A stretch of 64,000 nt of DNA from DATFTF01 sp963825175. Its GTDB lineage: Bacteria; Acidobacteriota; Thermoanaerobaculia; UBA5066; Gp7-AA6. The stretch spans positions 558,001-622,000 of the forward strand of contig CAWGSA010000002.1 of NCBI GenBank assembly GCA_963825175.1, read 5' to 3'. Both the position numbers and the translations under genes were made by a program. Position 1 is the stretch's first letter, and every line of letters begins with the position of its first letter. Shown piece after piece: positions 1 to 6,662 of this stretch. The notes beneath the pieces were generated by a model. The model did no database searches and had not been told where the DNA came from. It saw only the letters and a list, made by a program, of their open reading frames with translations.

Positions 1-28
1 TCCGGGCGGCCGGGTCGGGGGTGAGGGT

Positions 29-958
29 GTGAAGAGAGAGTCGGAGTGGGGGAGTGGGAGAGCGGGGGAGCGGGAGACGTTAGTGGCTCCCCCTCACCCC
101 CTCACCCCCTCGCCCCCTCGGGTTCTTATTAAGTGGCGCACGATATTGGTGTGTCTGGCGGTCGCAGCCAGCAGCCTCTCGATCACCACCTGCGCCTCCT
201 CCACCGGCGTCAAGAAGCCGGACAAGCTCACGCAGGAGCTGCTCTCCTCCACCAAGGAGGTCCTGTTCGAGAAGGGGAAGGCGCTGATCGCCAAGAAGAA
301 GTACGACCAGGGGCGCAAGTACCTGAACTTCGTCTTCGAGACGTACCCCAACGATCCCCAGGGCCGGGACGCGCTGCTCATGGTGGCCGACTCGTACTTC
401 CGCCAGGCCACGCCGGCAGGGTACACCGAGGCCCGCTTCCGGTATCGCGACTACCTGAATCGCTATCCCGGGGCTGCGCGGCGGGACTATGCGCGCTACC
501 AGTTTGCGCTGTGCTACGACAAGGAGCACGCCAGGGCCGATCGCGACCAAACGTCCACGCGAGAGGCCATCGACCAGTACGACGCGCTCCTGCGAGAGTT
601 CCCCAACTCGATCTATGGCTCGCAGGCTCGAGACCGGATCGCCAAGCTCGTCGACGTCATGGCCGAGCACGAGTTTCAGGTCGGGTTTTTCTACATGCGC
701 AAGGGGGCGTCCGCGGCGGCGTTGGCGCGGTTCGCCAGTCTGGAGGAGCGGTTTCCACAGTACGGAGCCAAGGACAAGCTCTTCTTCTACTCCGCGCGCG
801 TCCTCAAGCAGCTGGGCCGAAAGGAGGAATCGGAGCGTTATCTGGCCCGGCTGATCGCCGAGTTTCCCGCGAGCGAATTTGCGCGGAAGGCCCAAAAAGG
901 AGGAAAACCGAAGGCTCCCGCCTCGGCGTCCGTTGACAGCGGCTCCAAGAACGAGTAA
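29..958 (+). CDS. bamD: BamD/YfiO-like outer-membrane assembly lipoprotein
   Basis: Probable BamD-family lipoprotein, the TPR component of the beta-barrel assembly machinery on the periplasmic face of the outer membrane. A hydrophobic segment (ILVCLAVAASSLSITTC) ends in a weak lipobox cysteine, followed by tandem TPR-like helices with the family hallmarks 'YDQGRKYLNFVFETYPND', 'YRDYLNRYPG', 'IDQYDALLREFPNS' and 'YLARLIAEFPASEFA'. Length (309 codons from the GTG at 29) is slightly long because about 30 N-terminal residues are encoded by a G-rich/C-rich short repeat; the true start is therefore uncertain and may lie nearer the hydrophobic segment, although no convincing ATG/GTG with a ribosome site is visible there. 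A generic TPR lipoprotein (CpoB/YbgF type) is the alternative. Confidence 0.75.
   Translation: MKRESEWGSGRAGERETLVAPPHPLTPSPPRVLIKWRTILVCLAVAASSLSITTCASSTGVKKPDKLTQELLSSTKEVLFEKGKALIAKKKYDQGRKYLNFVFETYPNDPQGRDALLMVADSYFRQATPAGYTEARFRYRDYLNRYPGAARRDYARYQFALCYDKEHARADRDQTSTREAIDQYDALLREFPNSIYGSQARDRIAKLVDVMAEHEFQVGFFYMRKGASAAALARFASLEERFPQYGAKDKLFFYSARVLKQLGRKEESERYLARLIAEFPASEFARKAQKGGKPKAPASASVDSGSKNE
30..121. repeat. Heptamer-type short tandem repeat, G-rich and C-rich facing arms
   Basis: A G-rich run built on 'gggagagcgggggagcggg' (33-76) faces a C-rich run built on 'ccccctca' (87-120), so the two arms could pair into a hairpin. The same family recurs at 3.7, 4.6, 10.2, 31.7 and 39.1 kb. 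It overlaps the annotated 5' end of the BamD-like gene. Confidence 0.7.
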
Positions 959-1003
959 TTTAAGGTAGAAGGCGAATTTCGCCATAATTTGTAAGGAGCT
1001 GCC

Positions 1004-1930
1004 ATGCGCGTCCCGTCTCGGGGTCTCCTGGCAGGGATCGGCTTGCTTCTCGCCGGCTGGGCCATGGCGCAGGCTCCCGCGCCGACTCCCGTCATCGGCG
1101 GAAAGAGGTCGGTGACGACCCGGGAAACTCACACCATCACGCGCGTCGAACCGACCCGGGCCATGGTCTCCACGGAGACGGCGCCGCAGCCCGTCGGCTT
1201 CGAGAGCGACATCTATTGCTTTGGCTATGTGGGTGAGCCCAACGAATCGTTCCCCATCCAGGTCGAAGGCGCAGAGAACCTCGCCTCGCAGACCGATTAC
1301 ATCACCGGCGATCTTCTGTACGTCGATGGCGGCTACGACAAGGGGCTCAAGATCGGCGATCCCTACTGGCTGATCACGGGCGAGCAGGAGATCTACAGCA
1401 CGGTCACGCGAAGGAACATCGGTCGCCTCTACCAGTACCGCGGGCGGGCGACGGTGCAGAGCGTCGAGCCGCACACCGCGATCGTGCGTGTCACCAGCGC
1501 CTGCACCGACATCCCCATCGGCGCGTCGCTGAAGAAGTTCGAGCCGATCCCGATTCCGCTGGCGCGCAAGACGCCGCCGGCGCAAGCGGGCGATCCACCC
1601 ACCGGAAAGCCGCTCGGACACATCGTCTTCACCCGTGACGGGATCGTGGCCGTCGGCGCCGACACCACCGTCATCCTGGATCTCGGCGCCGCCGACGGAG
1701 TTCAACCGGGCGATTTTCTGACCGTCTTTCGCTATACCGTCGGGACGGATTACGGCATCGGACCGATCGGAACCTTCTGGGTCAACCTGCCGCCTCCGCC
1801 GGGCGTCGTCGTGCCGAGGACGTACCTGGGCGAGGTGGCGGTGCTCGTGACCGGAGATCGATGGGCCATCGCGCGCGTCAGCGATTCGTCGCACTTAATC
1901 GAGGTCGGCGATCAGGTCGAGGTGAAGTGA
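1004..1930 (+). CDS. Exported protein with FlgT-like C-terminal repeats
   Basis: Exported protein of 308 residues. The N-terminus (MRVPSRGLLAGIGLLLAGWAMAQA) is a Sec signal peptide with an A-x-A cleavage site. The mature part has two related beta modules with the pattern 'G-L/V-x-x-GD...G-x-x-V-x-V...A-I-V/A-R-V-x-S...I-x-x-G': one around residues 115-180 (GLKIGDPYWLI ... IPIGASLKKFE) and one around 230-306 (GVQPGDFLTVF ... IEVGDQVEVK). This resembles the C-terminal repeat of the flagellar assembly protein FlgT and envelope proteins with LysM partners, but no flagellar genes are nearby. ATG preceded by 'aaggagctgcc'. It follows the BamD-like gene by 45 nt and is closed by a terminator. Function unknown. 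Confidence 0.7.
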   Translation: MRVPSRGLLAGIGLLLAGWAMAQAPAPTPVIGGKRSVTTRETHTITRVEPTRAMVSTETAPQPVGFESDIYCFGYVGEPNESFPIQVEGAENLASQTDYITGDLLYVDGGYDKGLKIGDPYWLITGEQEIYSTVTRRNIGRLYQYRGRATVQSVEPHTAIVRVTSACTDIPIGASLKKFEPIPIPLARKTPPAQAGDPPTGKPLGHIVFTRDGIVAVGADTTVILDLGAADGVQPGDFLTVFRYTVGTDYGIGPIGTFWVNLPPPPGVVVPRTYLGEVAVLVTGDRWAIARVSDSSHLIEVGDQVEVK

Positions 1931-1967
1931 CCGTGCTCTGAGGCATGCCCATCCAGAGAGAATTCGG

Positions 1968-1996
1968 AGAGGCGCTGCGGCGCCTCTTCTTTTTTT
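1968..1996 (+). terminator. Rho-independent terminator
   Basis: An 8-bp perfect stem (agaggcgc / gcgcctct) with a TGCG tetraloop is followed by a T-rich tract (ttcttttttt). It lies 38 nt after the stop of the FlgT-like gene and is the clearest intrinsic terminator in the window. Confidence 0.85.
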
Positions 1997-2166
1997 GCCT
2001 CGAGCAAGAGTTTTTCTTCACGCTGCGCAAGCTCTTCGCGAGCTGGCACGAAAAAAATCTGCCGATGTCCCGAGGTGGGCTCGTCGTCGGTGTCGTCGAG
2101 AGGTCGCGCCGCGCGGAGAAGCGGCCGAAAGAATTTCTTCTCCCGCTATCCGATCTCGAATTCCTC

Positions 2167-2175
2167 TGCTAAGAT
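2167..2175 (+). promoter_or_regulatory. Possible extended -10 for the Fis-like gene
   Basis: The sequence TG-c-TAAGAT fits an extended -10 element about 40 nt upstream of the GTG start at 2216. No good -35 is visible. Confidence 0.35.
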
Positions 2176-2215
2176 CCGCCCCCTCACTTCGAATCTCCGT
2201 CGGCGGGGGGGAATC

Positions 2216-2470
2216 GTGAACTTGGATGGTCAACTTCAACAGATCATCGATGAGCTCTTGGCCCACGGCATCACGCTTGACCTGGCCAAGAAGGAGTTCG
2301 AGAAGAAGTACATCGTGGGGGCGGTCAAGCGTTCTTCGGGAAATCTGGGTCGGGCCGCGAGCTCGCTGGGCATCCACCGCAACACGCTTCGCAACAAAGT
2401 GGGAATCCTGAACATCCGCCTGCCGCGGGAGAAACACTCCGTCTCACCGGAGATCATCAAGAAGAAATAG
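2216..2470 (+). CDS. Fis-family helix-turn-helix protein
   Basis: Small DNA-binding protein (84 codons) consisting of little more than a Fis-type HTH. The C-terminal part 'NLGRAASSLGIHRNTLRNKV' is the classic Fis/NtrC C-terminal recognition motif, preceded by a helical dimerisation segment (LDGQLQQIIDELLAHGITLDLA). I chose GTG 2216 because it begins the conserved helix and follows a G-rich stretch; an upstream in-frame extension to 2075 is low in similarity to anything and crosses the putative promoter. It could act as a stand-alone nucleoid or regulatory protein like Fis; the target is not evident. Confidence 0.8.
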   Translation: MNLDGQLQQIIDELLAHGITLDLAKKEFEKKYIVGAVKRSSGNLGRAASSLGIHRNTLRNKVGILNIRLPREKHSVSPEIIKKK

Positions 2471-2503
2471 CGTCCAGCCGACGGCGGATGCCGCGGCGAC
2501 GGG

Positions 2504-2683
2504 CTAGCTCTTGGGTGGAGTGTCCTTCTTGGAAGGCTCCTGCCCGCTCTTGACCGAGTCTTTGAAGTTGCGGATTCCCTCGCCCAGGCCCTTTCCCAGC
2601 TGCGGCAGCTTGCCGGCTCCGAAGATGATGATCACGATGAGAAAAATCAGAAGCAGTTCCGGGACGCCCAGTGAGCCAAACAT
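2504..2683 (-). CDS. tatA: Sec-independent translocase protein TatA/TatE
   Basis: 59-residue TatA/E protein, the pore-forming subunit of the twin-arginine protein export system in the inner membrane. The N-terminal transmembrane helix (MFGSLGVPELLLIFLIVIII), the FGAGKLPQLGKGLGEGIRNF hinge and amphipathic helix, and the charged tail (SGQEPSKKDTPPKS) are all present, including the invariant F-G hinge. It is read 25 nt downstream of the kinase gene on the same strand, so co-transcription is likely. No tatC is visible here. A Tat substrate candidate (ferritin-like protein, RR signal) is encoded at 55.4-55.9 kb. Confidence 0.93.
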   Translation of the reverse strand: MFGSLGVPELLLIFLIVIIIFGAGKLPQLGKGLGEGIRNFKDSVKSGQEPSKKDTPPKS

Positions 2684-2708
2684 GGTGGTTCTCCTCCGAG
2701 ATCGCTGT

Positions 2709-3695
2709 TTAGCTTAGCAGAGTGGGGGCCAGCCTGACTTCGAAGATCTGCTGAAACGCCCGATCCGGGCCCTCCGGCCGCAGAAGTCGGCCGACCAGAG
2801 CAACTTCGGCCGGCAGGTAGCGGCGGTAGACCTCGCCGCGTCCCTGCGCCACGGCCCGGGCGAAGGTGCCGCAGACTTTCCACGCCCTCTGCAGCAGAAC
2901 CCGGTCGAGCCGGGCTCGGAACGCTCCGCAATCGAGATCTCGGCCCCGGCAGAAGGCGTCGATGACCGTACCGGCCAGATCCGGCGTCATCCATTCGAGC
3001 GTCGTCCGCTCCCACAGCAGCGAGGCCAGGTCGTAGGAGTCAGGACCGGAGCGGAGGTCCTGGAAGTCGATCGCCGCGACTTCTCCGCGCAGCGGGAAGA
3101 GATTGTTGCCGTGGTAGTCGCGGTGGCAGAGCACGCGGGGATGACGCGCGATCTCTTCCGATAACCCCCGGGCCCATTCGTCGTGGGCCCGGCGCTCGGC
3201 CGGGGAGAGCGGCGCCCCGAGCCAGAGGTCGAAGACGGCTTCCCGGGCCAGATCGAGTTCGCGCCGGAAGAACGCCGCCTCGAAGGGCAGATTGATGCCG
3301 GGATCGGGCGTGTCGGCGAAGAGCGCGGCGCCTGCGGCCGCGCGGTCCAACCAGAGCGAACGGCTCTCGGGCTGGGTCAAGAGGAGCGACGCGACGTCCG
3401 CGCGTCCGAGATCTTCCACGATCTGGTTGCCCTGCTGGTCGTCGGCGATGAGCGAGGGGACTCGCAGGCGATCGCGCAGGATCGTCCGAGCCGCGTTCCA
3501 ACGCAGGCGCGAGTCCGTCTCCTCCTGCGGGTAGACCACTCCCAGAACGCATTGGCCGCTCTCCAGCACGAGGCGGACGTAGCGCCGCCGCCCCACGTCG
3601 CCCGGAAGGATCTCCACCGACGCCGGCTCGTGCCGTGTGCGGCGCGCCAGCTGCGCGAGACCGGGGAAGTCTTCAGGGATTGTGGTGGTGGTCAT
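2709..3695 (-). CDS. AmgK-like sugar/aminoglycoside-type kinase
   Basis: Cytoplasmic kinase of the aminoglycoside phosphotransferase (APH) fold. The catalytic loop 'LCHRDYHGNNLF' (HxDxxxxN) and the metal-binding 'AIDFQDLRSGPDSYDL' are intact. Overall pattern matches AmgK, the anomeric MurNAc/GlcNAc kinase of the cell-wall recycling pathway, which usually pairs with a MurU nucleotidyltransferase; no MurU is seen in the window, so the substrate is inferred only. I chose ATG 3695 (MTTTTIPEDF, 328 aa) because the 28 upstream codons are a proline-rich translation of a spacer repeat. Likely first gene of a unit with tatA. Confidence 0.7.
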   Translation of the reverse strand: MTTTTIPEDFPGLAQLARRTRHEPASVEILPGDVGRRRYVRLVLESGQCVLGVVYPQEETDSRLRWNAARTILRDRLRVPSLIADDQQGNQIVEDLGRADVASLLLTQPESRSLWLDRAAAGAALFADTPDPGINLPFEAAFFRRELDLAREAVFDLWLGAPLSPAERRAHDEWARGLSEEIARHPRVLCHRDYHGNNLFPLRGEVAAIDFQDLRSGPDSYDLASLLWERTTLEWMTPDLAGTVIDAFCRGRDLDCGAFRARLDRVLLQRAWKVCGTFARAVAQGRGEVYRRYLPAEVALVGRLLRPEGPDRAFQQIFEVRLAPTLLS

Positions 3696-3727
3696 GACGT
3701 CCACAGCGGCGGGACGTGTCAATCCGG

Positions 3728-3824
3728 GCGAGGAGCGGACGGGGAGAGTGGGGGACGGGGGGACTGGGGGAGGGGGCAAGAGATCTCCCCGTCTCCCCGT
3801 CGCCCCGTCTCCCTGTCGAAATTC
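3728..3824. repeat. Heptamer-type short tandem repeat, facing arms
   Basis: G-rich arm (units like 'acggggaga', 3730-3778) and C-rich arm (units like 'ctccccgt', 3784-3815) separated by a few bases. It fills the spacer between the kinase start and the cyclophilin stop. Confidence 0.7.
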
Positions 3825-4455
3825 ATCCCTTCGGCTGTGTCACGACCGCTTTCTTGATCCGAATCGGCGTGTTCGGCCGGTCGTTGGAGTTTCGGGCCAC
3901 CGCGGCGATCTTGTCCGCGACGTCCATTCCCGAGACGACCTCCCCGAACGCGGAGTACTTTCCGTCGAGGAACGTCGAGTCCTTCACCACGATGAAGAAC
4001 TGCGAAGAGGCGGAGTTGGGATCGTTGGAGCGGGCCATGGAGACGATCCCCCGTTTATGAGAGACGTCGTTGAACTCGGCCTTGACCGTCTTCTCCTGGC
4101 CGTTGACCATGTTGCCGCCCGTTCCGTAGGGATGCATCGGGTCCTCCGGCTTCTTGGTCTGCGGGTCGCCTCCCTGGACCATGAAGCCGGGAATCACCCG
4201 GTGGAACATCGTGCCGTCGTAAAAGCCGGAGGCCGCAAGGTCGACGAAGTTCTCCACGTGTTTGGGCGCCTTGTCGTAGAGGAACTTGATCGTGATGTCC
4301 CCCATGTCTGTTTGGAGCGTGACCAGCGTGTTGGCGTAGTCGCGGGGCGTGGTCATCTTCTTTTCCTTTCGGGCTGCCGTCTTCTTCTGAGCCGCGGCGG
4401 CACCGAGCAACGGCACGGCGCCGGCGAGCATGAGCGCGAGCAAGGCTCTCTTCAT
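3823..4455 (-). CDS. Exported cyclophilin-type peptidyl-prolyl isomerase
   Basis: Peptidyl-prolyl cis-trans isomerase of the cyclophilin family, probably periplasmic. A signal peptide (MKRALLALMLAGAVPLLGAAAA) precedes a lysine-rich stretch and the full cyclophilin domain (about residues 45-207): 'FHRVIPGFMVQGGDP' carries the catalytic Arg and substrate pocket, with 'SSQFFIVVKDSTFLDGKYSAFGEVVSGMD' after it. The usual Trp is replaced, as in many bacterial cyclophilins. ATG 4455 is preceded by 'aaaggagattcc', which fixes the start over an upstream in-frame extension. Transcribed alone. Confidence 0.92.
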   Translation of the reverse strand: MKRALLALMLAGAVPLLGAAAAQKKTAARKEKKMTTPRDYANTLVTLQTDMGDITIKFLYDKAPKHVENFVDLAASGFYDGTMFHRVIPGFMVQGGDPQTKKPEDPMHPYGTGGNMVNGQEKTVKAEFNDVSHKRGIVSMARSNDPNSASSQFFIVVKDSTFLDGKYSAFGEVVSGMDVADKIAAVARNSNDRPNTPIRIKKAVVTQPKG

Positions 4456-4556
4456 GGAATCTCCTTTCCAGAAAAGCACGGCGAACCATAACACGCGTGG
4501 TCGCTTCGAATTCCCTCTCCCTGCGGTCGGAGCGTCACTGCGGCGAAGATCTGCAG

Positions 4557-4602
4557 ACGGGGGAATGGGGGGACGGGGAGACGGGGGGATTTGTTCTTGC
4601 CC
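4557..4602. repeat. G-rich short tandem repeat
   Basis: Units of 'ggggagac/ggggggac' at 4560-4590 ending in a short C-rich 'cttgccccg'. Same family as 30-121. It lies in the 445-bp gene-free stretch upstream of 4901, together with the three-hairpin element. Confidence 0.55.
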
Positions 4603-4673
4603 CGTGCAAGCGGAAGCGACGTGCCGATGCGCGTCAGAGGATAGATCCGCAGGGGCATCAGCCTCTCGAGTCC

Positions 4674-4872
4674 TCAGTCCTCGGTTCGGAGCCAGCCCCG
4701 GTTCGCGGCGCGCGAAGTCTCCCAGAGGGGAGGAGGCGCGCGCCGCGGGAGCGAGAGCGCAGCTCGGGATCAGGCGGGCCGTCGAGGCCGCATCCGGCCG
4801 AGCGGACCGACGGTGCGCCGAAGGCGCAGATCCCGAGCAAGCGGAAGCGACGTGGAAGCGGAAGCGACGTGG
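4674..4872 (+). repeat. Three-hairpin dispersed element, forward copy
   Basis: Single copy of the element that forms the array at 61.4-62.3 kb. It shows hairpin A (gcggcgcgcg ... cgcgcgccgc with an inner ctccc/ggggag stem, 4703-4746), hairpin B (ggccgcatccggcc core, 4787-4800), hairpin C (tgcgcc-gaa-ggcgca, 4813-4827) and the terminal motif agcggaagcgacgt, here repeated (to 4872). An extra terminal motif sits at 4606-4623. The rest of the 4456-4900 spacer holds only this, a short tandem repeat and a -10-like box. Confidence 0.85.
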
Positions 4873-4887
4873 AAGCGACGGCGGCGG

Positions 4888-4893
4888 TAGGAT
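4888..4893 (+). promoter_or_regulatory. -10-like box TAGGAT, leaderless start
   Basis: TAGGAT ends 7 nt before ATG 4901, with no Shine-Dalgarno in between, so the transcript would begin at or next to the start codon. It follows the end of the three-hairpin element directly. Confidence 0.45.
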
Positions 4894-4900
4894 CTCCTCG

Positions 4901-5422
4901 ATGTACAGAGACCTCGTCCTCGCCGTTCTCGCGGATGAGAATGCCGCCGCCGCTCGGACGGTCGATCGCGTCCGGGCGAGGCATCCCGACCTCTCCAGAG
5001 ACGCCCTCGTTCACCGGCTGACCGAGCAGACGGCGTGGCGCTGCGCCGCGGTCGGAGGGACGGCCTGTGCCGCCATGGAACTGATGGGCCGGGTGATCTC
5101 CGCAGCGGACGTTTCCTATCAACTCGCGGCGCTCAACCGCCTGGCTGCGTCGATCGCCCGGGCCAGAGGGCGCCAAACGACAATGATGGAGCGGGCGGCG
5201 GCCGCCGGCGGCAGTCTCCTGACGGCCGTCGCGGCCGAAGCGGCCCGCCGCGGCGCCAGCGCCGCATCCCGGCGCCTCTTGGGGCGCCGCACGCCGGGAG
5301 CCGTTGTGTGGCTCTCCGCCCTCGCCGGCGCGGGCGCGGGCTACGCGGGGGCGAAGCTCTTCGCCCGAGCGTTCGACAGATTCCTGGATCGGGCGGGATC
5401 GCGTCCAGTCTGGTGGCGATGA
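4901..5422 (+). CDS. Hypothetical alanine-rich protein
   Basis: I do not recognise a family. The 173-residue protein is rich in Ala and Arg. It begins with a helical, charged part (MYRDLVLAVLADENAAAARTV), continues with small-residue-rich helices (residues about 50-130) and ends with one likely membrane-associated segment (VVWLSALAGAGAGYAGAKLF) followed by a basic tail. A membrane-anchored or EcsC-like helical protein is possible but unproven. Its stop overlaps the thiO start as ATGA, so translation is probably coupled. The start at 4901 is preferred over the long upstream extension, which only translates the repeat element. Confidence 0.55.
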   Translation: MYRDLVLAVLADENAAAARTVDRVRARHPDLSRDALVHRLTEQTAWRCAAVGGTACAAMELMGRVISAADVSYQLAALNRLAASIARARGRQTTMMERAAAAGGSLLTAVAAEAARRGASAASRRLLGRRTPGAVVWLSALAGAGAGYAGAKLFARAFDRFLDRAGSRPVWWR

Positions 5423-6579
5423 ACCGAGATTCCTCGCGATTCGACGTCGTCATCGTTGGCGGCGGAATCATCGGCTGCGCCCTCGCTCGCGAGCTTGCGG
5501 GTCGCGGACGGCGGGTCGCGGTGGTGGAGAAGGAAGAGCCGGGCGCGGAAGCCTCCAGCGCCGCAGCGGGAATGCTTTCGCCGCAGGCCGAGTCGACGGC
5601 TCCCGGGCCGCTGTTCCCGTTCGGGCTCGAGAGCCGAGCGCTTCATCGCCGCTGGGCCCAGGATCTGACCACGGAGACCGGGATCGACATGGGATACCGG
5701 TGGTGTGGAATCCTGCGCTGCTCGTTCTCGCCGGCCGGCCGTCTGGCCGAGACGTTCGGATGGCAGAAGGCGGCGGGGCTGGACGTCGAGGCGCTGGACG
5801 GCGCGGCAGCGGCCGCGCGGGCAGGCGGACGACTTTCCGAGGAGATTTCCGAAGCGCTTTTCTTCCCGCAGGAAGGAATCGTCGACGGAGGGCTGCTGAC
5901 ACGGGCTCTCGCGCTCTCGGCCGCGAGCCGGGGGGCAAGCCTGCTCACGCGTTCGACGGCGCGTCGATTTCTCATCGACGACGAGCGGTGCGTGGGCGTG
6001 GAGACGGATCGCGGTTGTCTCCGGGCGGGCCAGGTCGTCGATGCCGCGGGGACGTGGGCCGCGTTCGATCCGGGCCTTTCCTTCTCGATACCGGTCGAGC
6101 CGGTCCGCGGCCAGATCGTGGAGCTGGAATGGGACGGCGAGCTGCCGTGCGTGGTTCAGGACGAGGAGGTGTACCTCGTGCCGCGTCCGGGCGGCCGGCT
6201 CCTCGTCGGAGCGACGGTCGAGCGCGTCGGTTTTCGCAAGGAGGTGACAGCCGGCGGCGTCTCCGGATTGATCGCGGCGGCGGTGCGGCTCCTCCCCGAC
6301 CTCTCCGGCGCGGTGTTCGTTCGGGCCTGGTCCGGCCTGCGGCCGGGCACGCCCGACGACCTGCCCATCCTGGGCCGGTCGCCGATTCCCGGGCTCTTCC
6401 TGGCCACCGGCCATTTCCGCAATGGCATCCTCCTCGCGCCGGCGACGGCGATCCGAATGGTCGATTTGTTCTCCGGAGCCCAGGCTCCCGACATGGCCGC
6501 GTTCTCCATCGACCGTTTTCTCGCTTCCCGGTCCTCCGCCACGTCTTCTCTCTCTCCACGCTCGGGCGTTTTCGGATAG
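5419..6579 (+). CDS. thiO: Glycine oxidase ThiO-like FAD enzyme
   Basis: FAD-dependent amine oxidase of the DAO family, best matched by ThiO, which oxidises glycine to the iminoacetate used for the thiazole ring of thiamin. The dinucleotide-binding 'VVIVGGGIIGCALARELAGRG' motif is near the N-terminus, followed by 'EASSAAAGMLSPQAE' (typical ThiO), and near the C-terminus 'SGLRPGTPDDLPILG' and 'ATGHFRNGILLAPATA', both ThiO signatures. 386 aa, usual length about 360-370; the last ~20 residues are low complexity. No other thiamin gene is adjacent, so a broader D-amino-acid or glycine oxidase role cannot be excluded. Confidence 0.85.
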   Translation: MNRDSSRFDVVIVGGGIIGCALARELAGRGRRVAVVEKEEPGAEASSAAAGMLSPQAESTAPGPLFPFGLESRALHRRWAQDLTTETGIDMGYRWCGILRCSFSPAGRLAETFGWQKAAGLDVEALDGAAAAARAGGRLSEEISEALFFPQEGIVDGGLLTRALALSAASRGASLLTRSTARRFLIDDERCVGVETDRGCLRAGQVVDAAGTWAAFDPGLSFSIPVEPVRGQIVELEWDGELPCVVQDEEVYLVPRPGGRLLVGATVERVGFRKEVTAGGVSGLIAAAVRLLPDLSGAVFVRAWSGLRPGTPDDLPILGRSPIPGLFLATGHFRNGILLAPATAIRMVDLFSGAQAPDMAAFSIDRFLASRSSATSSLSPRSGVFG

Positions 6580-6622
6580 AATTCATCGAAATTTACGGCC
6601 GGGATTCCCAGCCGATTTACGG
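6577..6622 (+). promoter_or_regulatory. Possible promoter and direct repeats upstream of the radical SAM gene
   Basis: A TAGAAT hexamer (6577-6582) overlaps the thiO stop codon. Downstream are two direct repeats of ATTTACGG (6591-6598 and 6615-6622), each followed by a CGG-rich triplet, 24 bp apart, in the 83-bp leader before ATG 6663. They could be an operator; nothing else shows this. Confidence 0.3.
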
Positions 6623-6662
6623 ACGGAGGAGCGCTCCTCGGGACGCCGGGGCTACACGAGCC

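Noticed and set aside
80..1894. 604-codon minus-strand frame at the left end
   Set aside because: Antisense shadow of the BamD-like and FlgT-like genes; no motif or ribosome site.
1945..2172. 75-codon open frame after the terminator
   Set aside because: It runs through the terminator stem and T-tract and has no family-like features.
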